From Euptelea pleiosperma (taxonomy: Eukaryota; Streptophyta; Magnoliopsida; Ranunculales; Eupteleaceae): a stretch of DNA of 64,000 nucleotides. Each line of letters begins with the position of its first letter. Positions within the stretch are counted from its first letter, which is position 1. Where the stretch lies: NCBI GenBank assembly GCA_035048495.1, contig CM068540.1:852829-916828 (forward strand), written 5' to 3'. Under the pieces are notes generated by a model that had not been told where the DNA came from, did not search any database, and saw nothing but the letters and a program-made list of their open reading frames with translations. Made by a program: the position numbers and the translations under genes. Shown piece after piece: positions 33,987 through 44,054 of the stretch.

Positions 33987-34912
33987 GAGGGCCGGCTCTA
34001 CCTTAAGGCCATTAAGGCGGTCGCCAAAGGCCCCTTGGTTTCAGAAGGCTAGGGGTGTCAATTTTACCCGCTTAACTGGAACTGAAAACACCGGTTCCAA
34101 ATTTTTAGGAACCGAAACTGGAACTGAACCGAAAATAATGGTTCTGGGTAGTCTAATATGGAACCGAACCGATAAGAACTGGAACCAATATATAAATATA
34201 GTGTAAAAATTCTCATATTATCAGGAATGGACGAAATATACCCCGAACTGACATAAATAATAATCGGTTCCCGATCCATCACTTTAAGAACCGGAACCAT
34301 TAAAACTGGAACCATTTGTTTCGGTTCTGGCCACCTTATGAACCGAACCGGAACTGACCTGTTGACACCCTTATAGATGGCCCCCAGCCCAGGTCCAACT
34401 AACCACATGGATTTTTAGCCTACCTCTTATTGGAGAACATTTGCTGGCCCCTGGGGACTTCAAACTTTGAAGTCTCCCCAACCAAAATGTCTGACACGCA
34501 CCCCAATCCTTTAACCTAACCCGCGTTAACCCTTGGTTAGTGATTAACAAAGGGTACTTGTAAGACATTTTGGAGGGGGTACTTCAAACCCTTATTGGAT
34601 ATACAAACCAAAAATCAATCTAATTGATTATCTGTAGCTATAGATTTTAGTACTTCTTAGGACATGATTCTAGTCGTTGGATTCAAGCATATTTTTTGGG
34701 TAGTAAATCCAATGGCTGAAAATCATCAATCAAGCTGGTTGTTAGTCAGTTTATCCACCAATAGGTGGGCTGAACATCCGTGCATTCATTGGGCCCAGAA
34801 AAAGATCTATGTAGGGTTACGAGAGTCCTATTCATCAACTGCACCTCTGCATCTAAATTTTTTCCTGTAGTTTTTTATTATCAAGAATATTTTTTATATA
34901 AAGACGGCCCTG
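33987..34912. mobile_element. Non-autonomous hAT element, 926 bp
   Basis: It starts GAGGGCCGGCTCTA and ends AAGACGGCCCTG (reverse complement CAGGGCCGTCTT). It has a perfect 8-bp target duplication CTGATGCA (33979-33986 and 34913-34920). A second hAT MITE is nested at 34050-34373. The terminus resembles that of the element at 46017-46808 (CAGGGCCGACTCAA), so both probably belong to one family. Confidence 0.8.
34050..34373. mobile_element. hAT-type MITE nested in the 33987-34912 element
   Basis: The ends TAGGGGTGTCAATTTTACCC and GTTGACACCCTTA are inverted. Flanks CAGAAGGC and TAGATGGC match at 6 of 8 positions. The interior consists of GAACCGAAC/GGTTCCGGTT repeats in both orientations. The same family appears at 45695-46871. 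Confidence 0.7.
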
Positions 34913-34934
34913 CTGATGCACCTTCTTCTTTTGA

Positions 34935-35325
34935 GGTGGCATATTTAATAGAGCAGGATCAGTGGAAGAAGCAGAAGCAAAAGCCATCCTAATGGGGTTG
35001 GAATCGGCGAGGCGGGCATGAATATTGAAATTGCAGGTGGAATTAGATGCCCATGGGCTTATTTCCCTTCTCCAGGCAGGATCTACGGAAGCGGACTGGT
35101 TCTCTTCAGAGTGGTATGCCCATATTTTGGACATTTCAAAGTCTCTCTTCTATTTCTTTTCATTTTATCGGTCGTGTATCTAATGACACTGCTCATACTA
35201 GCGCCTAGAGGGCACTTTTGTTTAGATCCTCATTGGAATGGACTCCATCTCCTCCCCAATTGCTCAAGGATGCGATCGTGGAGGATGATCGTCTAATCCA
35301 AGCCGCCGGGCTCCCGTTACCGCCT
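34935..35325 (+). pseudogene. LINE-type RNase H domain remnant
   Basis: The frame from 34935 reads GGIFNRAGSVEEAEAKAILM, a TGA, then LDAHGLISLLQAGSTEADWF. After a +1 shift it reads FHFIGRVSNDTAHTSA, then DDRLIQAAGLPLPPK. This is the order of acidic motifs and the terminal N..AH..A motif of the RNase H-like (RVT_3) domain found at the end of plant L1-type polyproteins and related genes. At least two stops and one frameshift are present. A copy derived from a host RNase H-like gene is possible. Confidence 0.6.
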
Positions 35326-35329
35326 AAAA

Positions 35330-35665
35330 TGACAGGCTCCTGTTACGGATTACATGACACAATATGAGCACCGTGGCACACTCTTAGAGGACTCTGACTG
35401 TATGGATGTTTGGTCAATCCCCACGTGGACCTACACACCAAAAATCAGCCTGATCGGTGATTTATAGGTGTTGGCTCAAATTCCCACAGTTGAGATTAAG
35501 CCATGAAAATAAGTCCAATCCAACGCCTATAAATCACTAATCAGGCTGATTTTTAGTTTGTAGGGCCAAACATCCATACGGTCAGAGTCCTATAAGTGTG
35601 TGCCATGTGGCTCATATTGTGTCCTGTAATCGGAGCCTGTCATTTTAGTGCAGTAACTGGAGCCT
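35330..35665. repeat. Foldback MITE, family 1, just upstream of the DUF309 gene
   Basis: The outer arms GACAGGCTCCTGTTACGG and ATCGGAGCCTGTCATTTTAG are inverted. Inner blocks are CACAATATGAGC / GCTCATATTGTG, ATGGATGTTTGGTCAATC and CATCCATACGGTCAGAG. It ends about 190 bp before the DUF309 start codon, so it may form part of that promoter. Confidence 0.8.
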
Positions 35666-35821
35666 GAGCCATTTGACAAAAGGAAATATAAAAGTCGAAT
35701 ATTCTTATCAAATCATGTGGGTCCATTTGCCACGTGTGATGTGTGGTCGGATTGACCACATTTGGACACTTCAAAAAAAAAAATCTTGCAGCCTCATCAA
35801 CGGCTAACCACACGAAAAACA

Positions 35822-36037
35822 ATGGCCGTAGTCGCAGAGATTTCTCGACTCCCCGTCAATGGCGTTCTCTTCGAACACTCTGCAACTCCCCTCATCATCT
35901 CTTTCTTTTGTTCTTCAATCCTTCCCTTCACAATTCATCCCAAAACCTCACACTCCTCCTCTTCCTTCAATCTTCTCTTCTCGATCTCGAAATTTCAAGA
36001 TTTACCAAGAAGAATTGAGGCAAAATTTAAAAAATAA
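35822..36037 (+). promoter_or_regulatory. Upstream ORF overlapping the DUF309 start
   Basis: An ATG at 35822 sits in a strong plant context (AACAATGGC) and opens a 71-codon frame that overlaps the first 60 codons of the main ORF in another frame. If the mRNA includes this ATG, scanning ribosomes would often initiate here and main ORF translation would depend on leaky scanning. Alternatively, transcription may start downstream of it. Confidence 0.4.
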
Positions 36038-36913
36038 TATCGATTTTCGCCTATATTATCGGTTATCGAGAGAAGATTTCTTCCAAGAAGACGAGGGAGC
36101 AGAGGATTGCACCTTCGACGAGGCGGTTATGCTCTTCAACAACAGGGACTACCACAGGTGCCATGACTTTCTAGAAACTCTTTGGAACAAAGCGGAAGAA
36201 CCCAGACGAACCCTTATTCATGGGATTCTACAATGCTCCGTGGGATTTCATCATCTCTTTAACCAGGTTTGGTGATTGCCACTACCTAATTTATGCGTAC
36301 TTGGAGGTGAAGATTTAAAGAGGTGGGTTCTGATGAATTTGATTTTTTGGTTGGGTAGAATCATCGAGGAGCAATGATGGAGTTAGGCGAGGGACTGTGT
36401 AAGCTCCGGAAGATGAACTTCGATAGCGGACCATTTCATCAGTTCGAGCAAGAGATTTCTGCATCTCTTGATTTTATTTATCAGACTCAATTGGAACTAG
36501 CTGCTTGTGAGTTTTAATTCCACTTCCCTACTACGAGAAACTGAAATTTCTATAAATTATTTTTATATGGGTTTCGCAGAATCTGAAGTTTTGGATATTT
36601 CTATGAAATTTAAAACCCATTACAATCTATAAGATTTACAGATACCAAGCCATCTGATCAGTATTTTCAAATAATTTGCACAGGTATTGATGATTTATGC
36701 CTGACAATGGACGGATCAGAGCGATCATACCAACTACTCGGTAGCTTTGCTGCTGGGCAGCAATTATACCGTTTAGAGAGTGAGTCGAATGGTAGTCACT
36801 ATATGGTTTTCTGCCCTGAGAGATCTTACAGCTCGGGTAAACCTGCAAGTAGAGTCAAGCTTCCCACTCTTCATGCAACAGAAGAGCATCTCATGGCCTG
36901 TGACTATAACTGA
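35859..36913 (+). CDS. DUF309 family protein, probably plastid-targeted
   Basis: Exons: 35859-36266, 36359-36506 and 36684-36913, with GT/AG introns; the product is 261 residues. The first 45 or so residues are rich in Ser, Pro and Phe with almost no acidic residues, as in a chloroplast transit peptide. The DUF309 core (about residues 84-160) has the family pattern: FDEAVMLFNNRDYHRCHDFL, then LW...EEPRRTLIHGILQ, then GFHH...NHRGAMMELGEGL. Family proteins are small helical proteins found in cyanobacteria, other bacteria and plant plastids; no reaction is established. The C-terminal exon (SERSYQLLGSFAAGQQLYRL) is a plant-specific extension. The start was chosen because it keeps the transit-like leader in frame with the core. 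An out-of-frame ATG lies 37 bases upstream. Confidence 0.88.
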
Positions 36914-37280
36914 CTTCAGTCTAGCTTTTGCTTTATGTTTCATTGCTTGCACTTGATGAACCCATGAGCAAGCTAGTCCATCAAAGATCTTCAATGTCCA
37001 TCTCAGTGAAAAAACCAAGAAAGCCATTACAGATTGTAGTTGGATCAAAACCCTGTTTGCAATGTTCTTAAAATCTTCCCATGAAGCTTCTTTGGATGAT
37101 CCAGGTCTGATCTACCCAACAAAATCAACTTCGAGAAAACATAGTGTTTCTTTGGGGCATGAATTTGCATGTAGAATAAACATGTAGCTATTAAGGGGTT
37201 GTTTTAAAAATATAGAAGAAATGACATAGAAAGTAATTAAGAAACTATTTTGGAAATATGAAAATAATGACAAAGAATAA

Positions 37281-37606
37281 GGGTCGCTCTACGGGCACCC
37301 ACGTCTTTAAGCCGGGCACCCCACTTGGACCAAAATGTCCCTCCCTTTAGCCGGGCACCCACTCCTTTCCCTTCCCTTCTCCTTCTCTCTCCCTTCCTCT
37401 CTCGTGTAACTCTCCTCCCCCCACTCTCTCTTTACTGTAACTCCTCTCTCTCTCTCTCTCTCCGGCTTTAGCCTCCACGGTGCTGCACTACTGTGGGGGC
37501 TATGTAGCCCACGTTTAGGCTGGCCGTGCTCTACATAGTCCCCACGGCAATTCAGCGCCGTGGGAGCTAAAAGCTTAGAGAGAGAGAGAGGATTGAGATG
37601 GGGGAT

Positions 37607-37639
<33 letters not shown>

Positions 37640-37787
37640 TGAGAGTTACAGTAGAGAGAGGGGGAGTTACAGTAGAGAGATAGAAGGAGAGGGGACGGGG
37701 AAGAAATGGGTGCCCAGCTAAAGGGAGGGGCATTTTGGTATAGGTGGGGTGCCCGACTTAAAAACGTGGGTGCCCGTAGAGTGACCC
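37281..37787. mobile_element. Tourist-like foldback MITE, 507 bp
   Basis: The terminal repeats GGGTCGCTCTACGGGCACCC and GGGTGCCCGTAGAGTGACCC are inverted almost perfectly, and TAA target duplications flank them (37278-37280 and 37788-37790). Pairing continues inward: CATTTTGG / CCAAAATG blocks, then a CT-rich left half against a GA-rich right half. The centre is GC-rich with GCCTCCACGGTGCTG and CAGCGCCGTGGGAGC. A TAA duplication fits PIF/Harbinger. Confidence 0.8.
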
Positions 37788-38539
37788 TAAGAATAATGGC
37801 ATGGAAAAGTAAGTGGTTAGCAACGAATGGGCCGAACATCCATGGTCAATAGTCTCTAAGAATTCGCTTGTCATCAACGTTGATGATGGATCTCTATCAT
37901 CAAAGTTCTGCTTTGTGAATGTACGGTGAAGGTGCGTAGGTGAGCGTCGTGTGAAGGGGATGCCCCAACTCCAGTTTTGGCTTTAAAATAGTAATAGATA
38001 TATTTATTTTTCTAGGTAGAGATGGACCTTTAATGAAGTAATAGGTGCCTATGTTTATTTGATAAGTAACTAATAGTGAATGGTGTGCCCCAACCCAAGT
38101 TTTGGCTTTATTTATTCTTCTTATTAAAGAGTGAAGGCTTTTAATTAGTTGCATTACTAAGGTGAATTTTCGAAAATATCCTTATTTTGTTTCATTTGAT
38201 TGCTTCGAATTATTCACATGGTAGGGGCTCTTCGGTCTTTTGGTGTCGAACACGTCACCCTTGCAAGCATACATCACCTTGCAGCTCACTCAGTGCTCCT
38301 CTCTTCGATTTTTTTATTATTCCTAATATGACCTTCAAATTCTTTAAATGACAAACATTGTTTCTCTCATTTTTTGAATTTTTGAATTTATAAAGGTGCT
38401 TTGGTCATTTAACATTTTCACATTTCAACTCAACGGTTAAAGCCTTAATTGAACACATACCCACATGGCACCTTAATTCTGTCGTTAGAAAACAAAATTA
38501 GATAATGGTGTCTACCATCAAAGTTGATGACGGATCTAC

Positions 38540-38820
38540 ATTGCAAGCCATGTGGCACAATATTAGAGGCTATTGACCGTATGGATGTTTGGCCCATCCC
38601 TAGATGGACCTACGTAACAAAATTGGCTTGATTAGTGATTTCTAACCTTTGGATCATAATGCTCGAAATATAAATTAAACATAAACCAAGAAAAAAACTC
38701 TAATCCAATGGATATAAATTACTAATCAGGATGACGTTTGGTATGTTGGTCCACCTAGGGATGGTCTAAACATCCATATGGTCAGTGGTCTCTAAGATTG
38801 TTCCACATGGCATAAACGTG
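38540..38820. repeat. Foldback MITE, family 1
   Basis: It has the arms GCCATGTGGCACAATATTAG and a CACATGGC right end, with ATGGATGTTTGGCCCATCCC in the left half and AAACATCCATATGGTCAGTG in the right half. Confidence 0.7.
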
Positions 38821-39339
38821 GAACTGATTATTTGGCATCGAAATTCAATAATTACAAAAGAAAGAAAAAAAAGTTACCTGTAGATTCCCCATTATTAAAA
38901 GGTAATGATCACATGGTCCAAGGTGCATGGTTGTGCCATTTTTTCATTGGCCAAAAATGTACCTTGAGTTGCATGCTAAATATTGATGCTCAAATTCAAC
39001 CGTTAAAAATCAACCAATAAAAATGACTGTAATCAAACATCCATGTAGTCAATGGTCTCTAAGAATGTGTCACGTGTAAGGTGTTGCTATGTGCAAGGAG
39101 CCCATGCATTGCACGTGGCATCCCTTAGTAGTCTATCTATCTATACTATTTTTTTTTTTGGTATCATTTTATACTATTATAAAACCAAAACATGGGTTGG
39201 CGATGACATAGGCTTCAAATGAGATCTCCATAATTTTGAAAATACCCATACTTTTTCTCTTTTAGTTCTCTTTGAATTTTTTACTTAGTAGAGTTTTTTT
39301 TTTGTTTCTATGTATTTTGGGTTCTTTTGTCTTTTAGTT

Positions 39340-39740
39340 TCCAAGGGACATCCTATAGATGTTTGGTCCAACTCTAGGTGAACATCGGTACAAAAATTAG
39401 CCTGGTTAGTGATTTCAAACCTTTGGATCCGAGTACCCCAAATGATGCTCAAAATCTATGATGGACTCACGTACAAAAATCAGTCTGATTAGTGATTTCT
39501 AACCTTTGGATCTGAGTACCCCAACCATGCCATTCGATGATTTTAAACCTTTGAATCTTTGTACCCAAAATAATGCTCAATATCTATGGTGAAAAATCAA
39601 TCCATGAAAACGACTCCAATCAAATGCTTAGAAATCACTAATCAGGCTTGCATGTGGACCTAGGGATGGGCCAAACATCCATATGGTCAGTGATCTCTAA
39701 GAGTGTACCACGTGTAAGGTGCATGTGCAATGCCCGTGGC
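39340..39740. repeat. Foldback MITE, family 1, partly tandem
   Basis: Family 1 motifs (ATGTTTGGTCCAACTCTAGG, AAACATCCATATGGTCAGTG) enclose two direct copies of a block reading AGTGATTT..AACCTTTGGATC. An internal duplication or overlapping insertion explains this. The stretch 39010-39340 holds short family 1 and Helitron-like end fragments (GCACGTGGCATCCCTTAG). Confidence 0.55.
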
Positions 39741-39763
39741 ATCCCCTAGTAGTAATCTATATA

Positions 39764-41075
39764 TCTATACTATAGCAGAGAAGCGATCAGCGTCGTTCTC
39801 TCTCCTCCACATCAAGTTGACGTGGCACTCTCTTCATGCAGAGTGCCATGTCAACAACCTAAAATTCTCTTTCCTCTTTCATCCACTTGACTCTACCCTA
39901 TCTTTTTTGTCTTTTCCAAAAACACCCCTTGACACTTTAAGTAATGCACCTCAAATATTAATGATTTTTTAGACTTTCTAACGAACTCAATTTATGTTTC
40001 TTTAAAATCTCAATTATTTATTCCTTAATTTTCTCTTTCATTCTTAAATTATTTATTCATTCGTTCTTAAATTCGTATTTTTCAACGTCTCTTAACACCC
40101 TTTTCTTTTCCAAAACATAACATTTACAACATTCTATTTACGTTTCAATCAAAACGTGTATCCCATTACCACCGCTTCCATTATGACTTTCTAATGGCTT
40201 TCCATCTTCTTCATTCAATTTTTACAACATTCTATTTTTGTTTCAATTGAAACGTTTTCCCATTAACATCACTTCCATTATTGACATCTAATGTCTTTCC
40301 ATATTTCATTAATAAATAAATATCTATTTAATTAGTCATTAATTCAGTCATATATAAATATTAGGGTTTAGGCAGGTATCCCACATTTTCTCTCACCGAC
40401 TGAGCTTCTTCGAATGACGAAGACACAAAAGTAGGAGAAAAGCCAATATGTTTCGATATCTTTATCATCTCTTCTAAAACTTTTTTTTCCTTCAATGAAT
40501 CGTCTCTGTTAAATATTTGATTTGGGCTTCTAAAAAAATTGTTATTCAATTATTTATATTCATGATTATGTTTAGACTCTAGATGATTGTTTATTTATTC
40601 GTAGGGTTTCAATTTTTTAGGATTGTATAAATCTTTGAAGGTAAGAACGAAGATTATTAATTTTTTTTATTTTCTTCTATTGTTAGCCATTTTTTTTATT
40701 TTCTTATCATGTTTTACAGGCTAAGGGGATGTTGTTGAAGATAACGAAGAGAGGATTGTGAATAAAAATAATATGAAGATGAGGAGAACTGATGAAAGGG
40801 TCGTCACTAGCTATTATGGACATAGTAGATGTGCTATTGTGCGATGCTTGAATATAAAAATAAAGATTATAAAAACTTATTTTTTATTTTCTTTTGGTGT
40901 TAGCAATTTTTTTTCATTTTATTATCATGTTTAGAGAGGATGAAGGGAAAGAGAATAGTTAAGCAATTTTTCTGTATTATTTCCTACTACAATTAGATGT
41001 AGATATAAAAATTAATTGTTGTTAGTTTGTATTTTCTATTTCCACCCGTGCTTTAGTACGGGCTTTCATTACTAG
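39764..41075 (+). mobile_element. Non-autonomous Helitron, 1312 bp
   Basis: The 5' end TCTATACTATAGCAGAGAAG directly follows an A. The 3' end is a hairpin CCCGTGCTTTAGTACGGG (41045-41062), nine bases, then CTAG at 41072-41075, directly followed by T. The TC start, 3' hairpin, CTAG end and A/T insertion site without target duplication are the defining Helitron marks. I see no Rep/helicase coding region. Just upstream (39731-39749) CCCGTGGCATCCCCTAG looks like the end of a related element. Confidence 0.75.
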
Positions 41076-41189
41076 TAGAGTAATAGATAGGCCGTGAGTG
41101 ACACTTTTTACCTCTTTTCTCTCAAAATGCCCTGTAAGCATGAAATGCAATAGGTTTCAATTGGGGCGTTTTTTGTCATATAAGTCCCA

Positions 41190-41573
41190 AAAGGCTCAGG
41201 CTCCAGTTACCGCCCTAAAATGACAGGCTCTCGTTACAGACACAATATGAGCCATGTTGCACACTCTTAGAGTAATCTGACCATATGGATGTTTAGCCAA
41301 TCTCTAAGTGGATCTACAAACCAAAAATCAGCCAGATTAGTAATTTATAGGCGTTGGAATGGACTTATTTTCATTGGATGATCTCAACTGTGGGAATTTG
41401 AGCAGTATTTGAGGTACAAAGATCCCACGCCTATAAATCATTAATCAGGCTGATACCTGATTTTTGGTTTGTAGGTCCACCTAGGGATTGGCGAAATATC
41501 CATACGGTCAGAGTTCTCTAAGAGTGTGCCACGTGGCTCATATTGTGTCCGGTTACTGGAGCCTGTCATTTTA
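41190..41573. repeat. Foldback MITE, family 1, upstream of RPL30
   Basis: The arms GCTCCAGTTACCGCCCTAAA and GGTTACTGGAGCCTGTCATT are inverted, as are GACACAATATGAGC and GCTCATATTGTGTC. It ends about 250 bp before the RPL30 start codon and runs directly into a G-rich tract. Its outer arms closely resemble those of the copy at 35330-35665. Confidence 0.8.
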
Positions 41574-41603
41574 GGGGAGGGGAGGGGAGGGGAGGGGGGG
41601 GGG
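41574..41603 (+). repeat. G-rich tract with quadruplex potential
   Basis: Runs of GGGG separated by single A bases, ending in ten G residues, 218 bp upstream of the RPL30 start codon. Four or more G4 runs meet the usual G-quadruplex pattern. It begins exactly where the upstream MITE ends. Confidence 0.8.
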
Positions 41604-41761
41604 TAACTAGAGCCCGACCCTTCCCAAAATATCAACAGACAAACTACCCACAACGTTTCCAATCGACCTCCGACACCTCTTCTATTCAATCACGTGCATC
41701 GCACGTGCCTCCCCCCCACCCCCCCAGTGAAGAATATATTGTTTTGGAATCCTGAAAACTT

Positions 41762-41803
41762 AGGGTTTCTTCGCCGCCATCGCAGGTTAGGGTTTTGCAG
41801 TCC
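41762..41803 (+). promoter_or_regulatory. Telo-box elements at the RPL30 leader
   Basis: Two AGGGTTT-type motifs (TTAGGGTTTC near 41760 and GTTAGGGTTTTGC near 41788) lie just upstream of the start codon. Telo boxes are typical of plant ribosomal protein gene promoters and leaders. A CACGTG G-box palindrome is at about 41691-41708. Confidence 0.6.
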
Positions 41804-41820
41804 TCACGCTCGGAAAAGCC

Positions 41821-44054
41821 ATGGTGGCCACCAAGAAGACGGTAAGCTCTCTCTCACAGACACTCACGATCCGTTTGTTCGTTTAGGTAGGCTTATGGAT
41901 CTCTCTCTCTCTTTCTCAACATTTTGAGGTTGTTTTTTTCGCAGAAGAAGACTCATGAGAGCATCAACAATCGGCTCGCTCTGGTTATGAAGAGCGGAAA
42001 ATACACACTTGGGTACAAGACCGTCCTCAGATCTCTAAGGAGCTCCAAAGGTAGAGTAGATTTGTAAATGCTGGGTTTTCTAATAATCAATAATCGTTTT
42101 TGTTGATATGAATCATCATAATCATGAATTCATGAATTTTAACGTACAGGGAAGCTAATCATCATCGCCAACAACTGCCCTCCTCTCCGGAAGTCCGAGA
42201 TCGAGTACTACGCGATGTTAGCCAAGGTTGGGGTTCATCATTTCAACGGCAGTAAGTTTTCTTTCCCAGTACAGATCCAGTTGCTATAGTTGTCAGATTG
42301 CAATGAGATAGCGCTTTTATTTGACCAAATCGATCTAAATATTTCACTTTCCTATAAACCTTACCACTTCCCTAACGTAATGGGCTACATTTGAATCGAC
42401 GACCAACCTCTTTTATTTTTGGGCATTGGTTTATTTAGGCTCTGTATGGTGATCAGAAATTTATTTTACAGAAAAAGGATTTGTATATCAGGAAGTGTTG
42501 ATACAGGAAAAGTTTTTATGTTATTTAGGCTCTGTATGGCTGCCCTGAATAAGTTTTCTAGAAATGATCTTTGCATATAAATGCCATGTAACTTTTTCTG
42601 TATCAATACTTTCTAACATACAAATACTTTCTGTAAAACTTTTTGCTGATCACCATATAGAGCCCTTATATGCAAGAATCATTTCTAGAAAAATTATTTA
42701 GGGCAACTAACTATACAGAACCTTAGGCTAAAAAGATCTGGACGAGTGCCAGATAATTTTGATGGGAGGATAAAAAACTTGCTTATTGTATCTTCTTATT
42801 AGACTTGACTTGATGCAAGATGTTATTTTTTCAAGAACTTGATTTTGAATTCTCGATAACTGATTTACTCTAGAATCTGAATTTATTTGAAAATTAGGTA
42901 AGTCCGTTGGTTTTTTCCCCATTCAAATTGGAAAATGCAATCACATTGACTCTTATGCTTTTCTTTTCTAAATGATCCTAAAACAGTTATGTGTTCTTGG
43001 CCTGTGTAAATCTCAGTACACAGGGATTGATATCTGGGCCTGAGGACCATATAAGTGTCCCTTTTGAGACTGTAAATCATCTTAAGATTTTCAGAATTTA
43101 CTGTTAAATCCATCATTGGGAAGTAAGCATTTGATTTCAGGTGCAGGTTCCTTGTTTTTTTATGGATTATGTACTGAGTAATGAGAAGATCAATAAGATA
43201 GTTATTAGCTCATTCAGTGTATGCCAATTCCTACAGTGGTAAGGTCTAAAAATATCAGGTATGGGAGATGGAAAATTAAAAATCATCCATCGGAGTTTAA
43301 TAGATGTAATAAACCATGGTCTCAATTTGCAGTTATGCTTTCAGCTGCGTTATCTGCACCTGACATTATTTGGGAAACTTATATTCACCCAAATCTTGTA
43401 GTATATACTCCACTACTCTGTAGCTTATTGTTGATGAATTTTTTTTGGATAAGTTCGAAAATTGGGTTATAGATCCACCAAAGTGGGTAGCCTTAACCAT
43501 GTGTGGTAACAGGTAAGCCCGAAGGCTGTTCCCGTCGCTGTCAAGGGAGATGCCAACTGTCTCTCCTTTCAACAAACACTAGTTGATGAATTTTTAACCA
43601 ATTGGGGGTTAAAGCTAGGTGGACATGATTTGGTTCCAGTCTAGTTATATTGGCACAAATTGAAAATTTGGATTTAAAACTATGCTAGTAGTCTTATCTA
43701 TTTTTCTTTCTCATTGCCACCATATCGTGCGTCGCTCACGTACTATATAAGCAGTAACTGAAGATGGAAAAATCACAATAACCTTTCTCGTTTTGATTTA
43801 GTGGTCGCTTACTATTGTTCTTTACGTATCAGACAACGTGGATTTGGGTACTGCTTGTGGCAAATATTTCCGGGTATGCTGCCTCAGCATCATTGACCCA
43901 GGTATGTTTCAACTGATATTGGTGTTCATCACATTTAATTATTATATATTTTTAATGTGCTTTATTATTCTGTCTGTTCTGATGATGCTGAAATGTCTTG
44001 TTTTTGTTTACAGGTGATTCTGATATCATTAAGAGCATTCCTGGTGATCAGTAA
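41821..44054 (+). CDS. RPL30: Large ribosomal subunit protein eL30 (60S L30)
   Basis: Exons: 41821-41841, 41945-42050, 42150-42251, 43833-43901 and 44014-44054, all with GT/AG introns; the product is 112 residues, the usual length for plant eL30. The protein begins [20 protein letters not shown] and continues [58 protein letters not shown] and ends with the acidic [11 protein letters not shown] tail. It is a cytosolic ribosomal protein of the L7Ae/L30e RNA-binding fold; in the ribosome it helps form intersubunit contacts. The first exon encodes only seven residues, as is common in ribosomal protein genes. Intron 3 (1.58 kb) contains an interleaved MITE pair at 42438-42722. The frame is intact. 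Confidence 0.96.
42438..42722. repeat. Two interleaved Tourist-like MITEs in RPL30 intron 3
   Basis: Arm A (from 42438, GGCTCTGTATGGTGATCAG) pairs with A' ending at 42665 (CTGATCACCATATAGAGCCC). Arm B (from 42528, GGCTCTGTATGGCTGCCCTG) pairs with B' ending at 42722 (GGGCAACTAACTATACAGAA plus CC). Each outer border carries TTA. The order is A-B-A'-B' rather than nested. Confidence 0.7.
42726..43832. other. Rest of RPL30 intron 3, no element recognised
   Basis: Short frames on both strands (the longest is about 83 codons at 43221-43472) have no family resemblance. A block at 43455-43570 (AGTGGGTAGCC...CCCGTCGCTGTCAAGG) is more GC-rich than its surroundings and could be an inserted fragment. 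Confidence 0.4.

Noticed and set aside
37567..37839. 90-codon frame rich in Ser and Leu
   Set aside because: It is created by the GA/CT arms of the Tourist-like foldback element.
43366..43575. Minus-strand frame in RPL30 intron 3
   Set aside because: It has no family motif and lies inside a well-supported intron.
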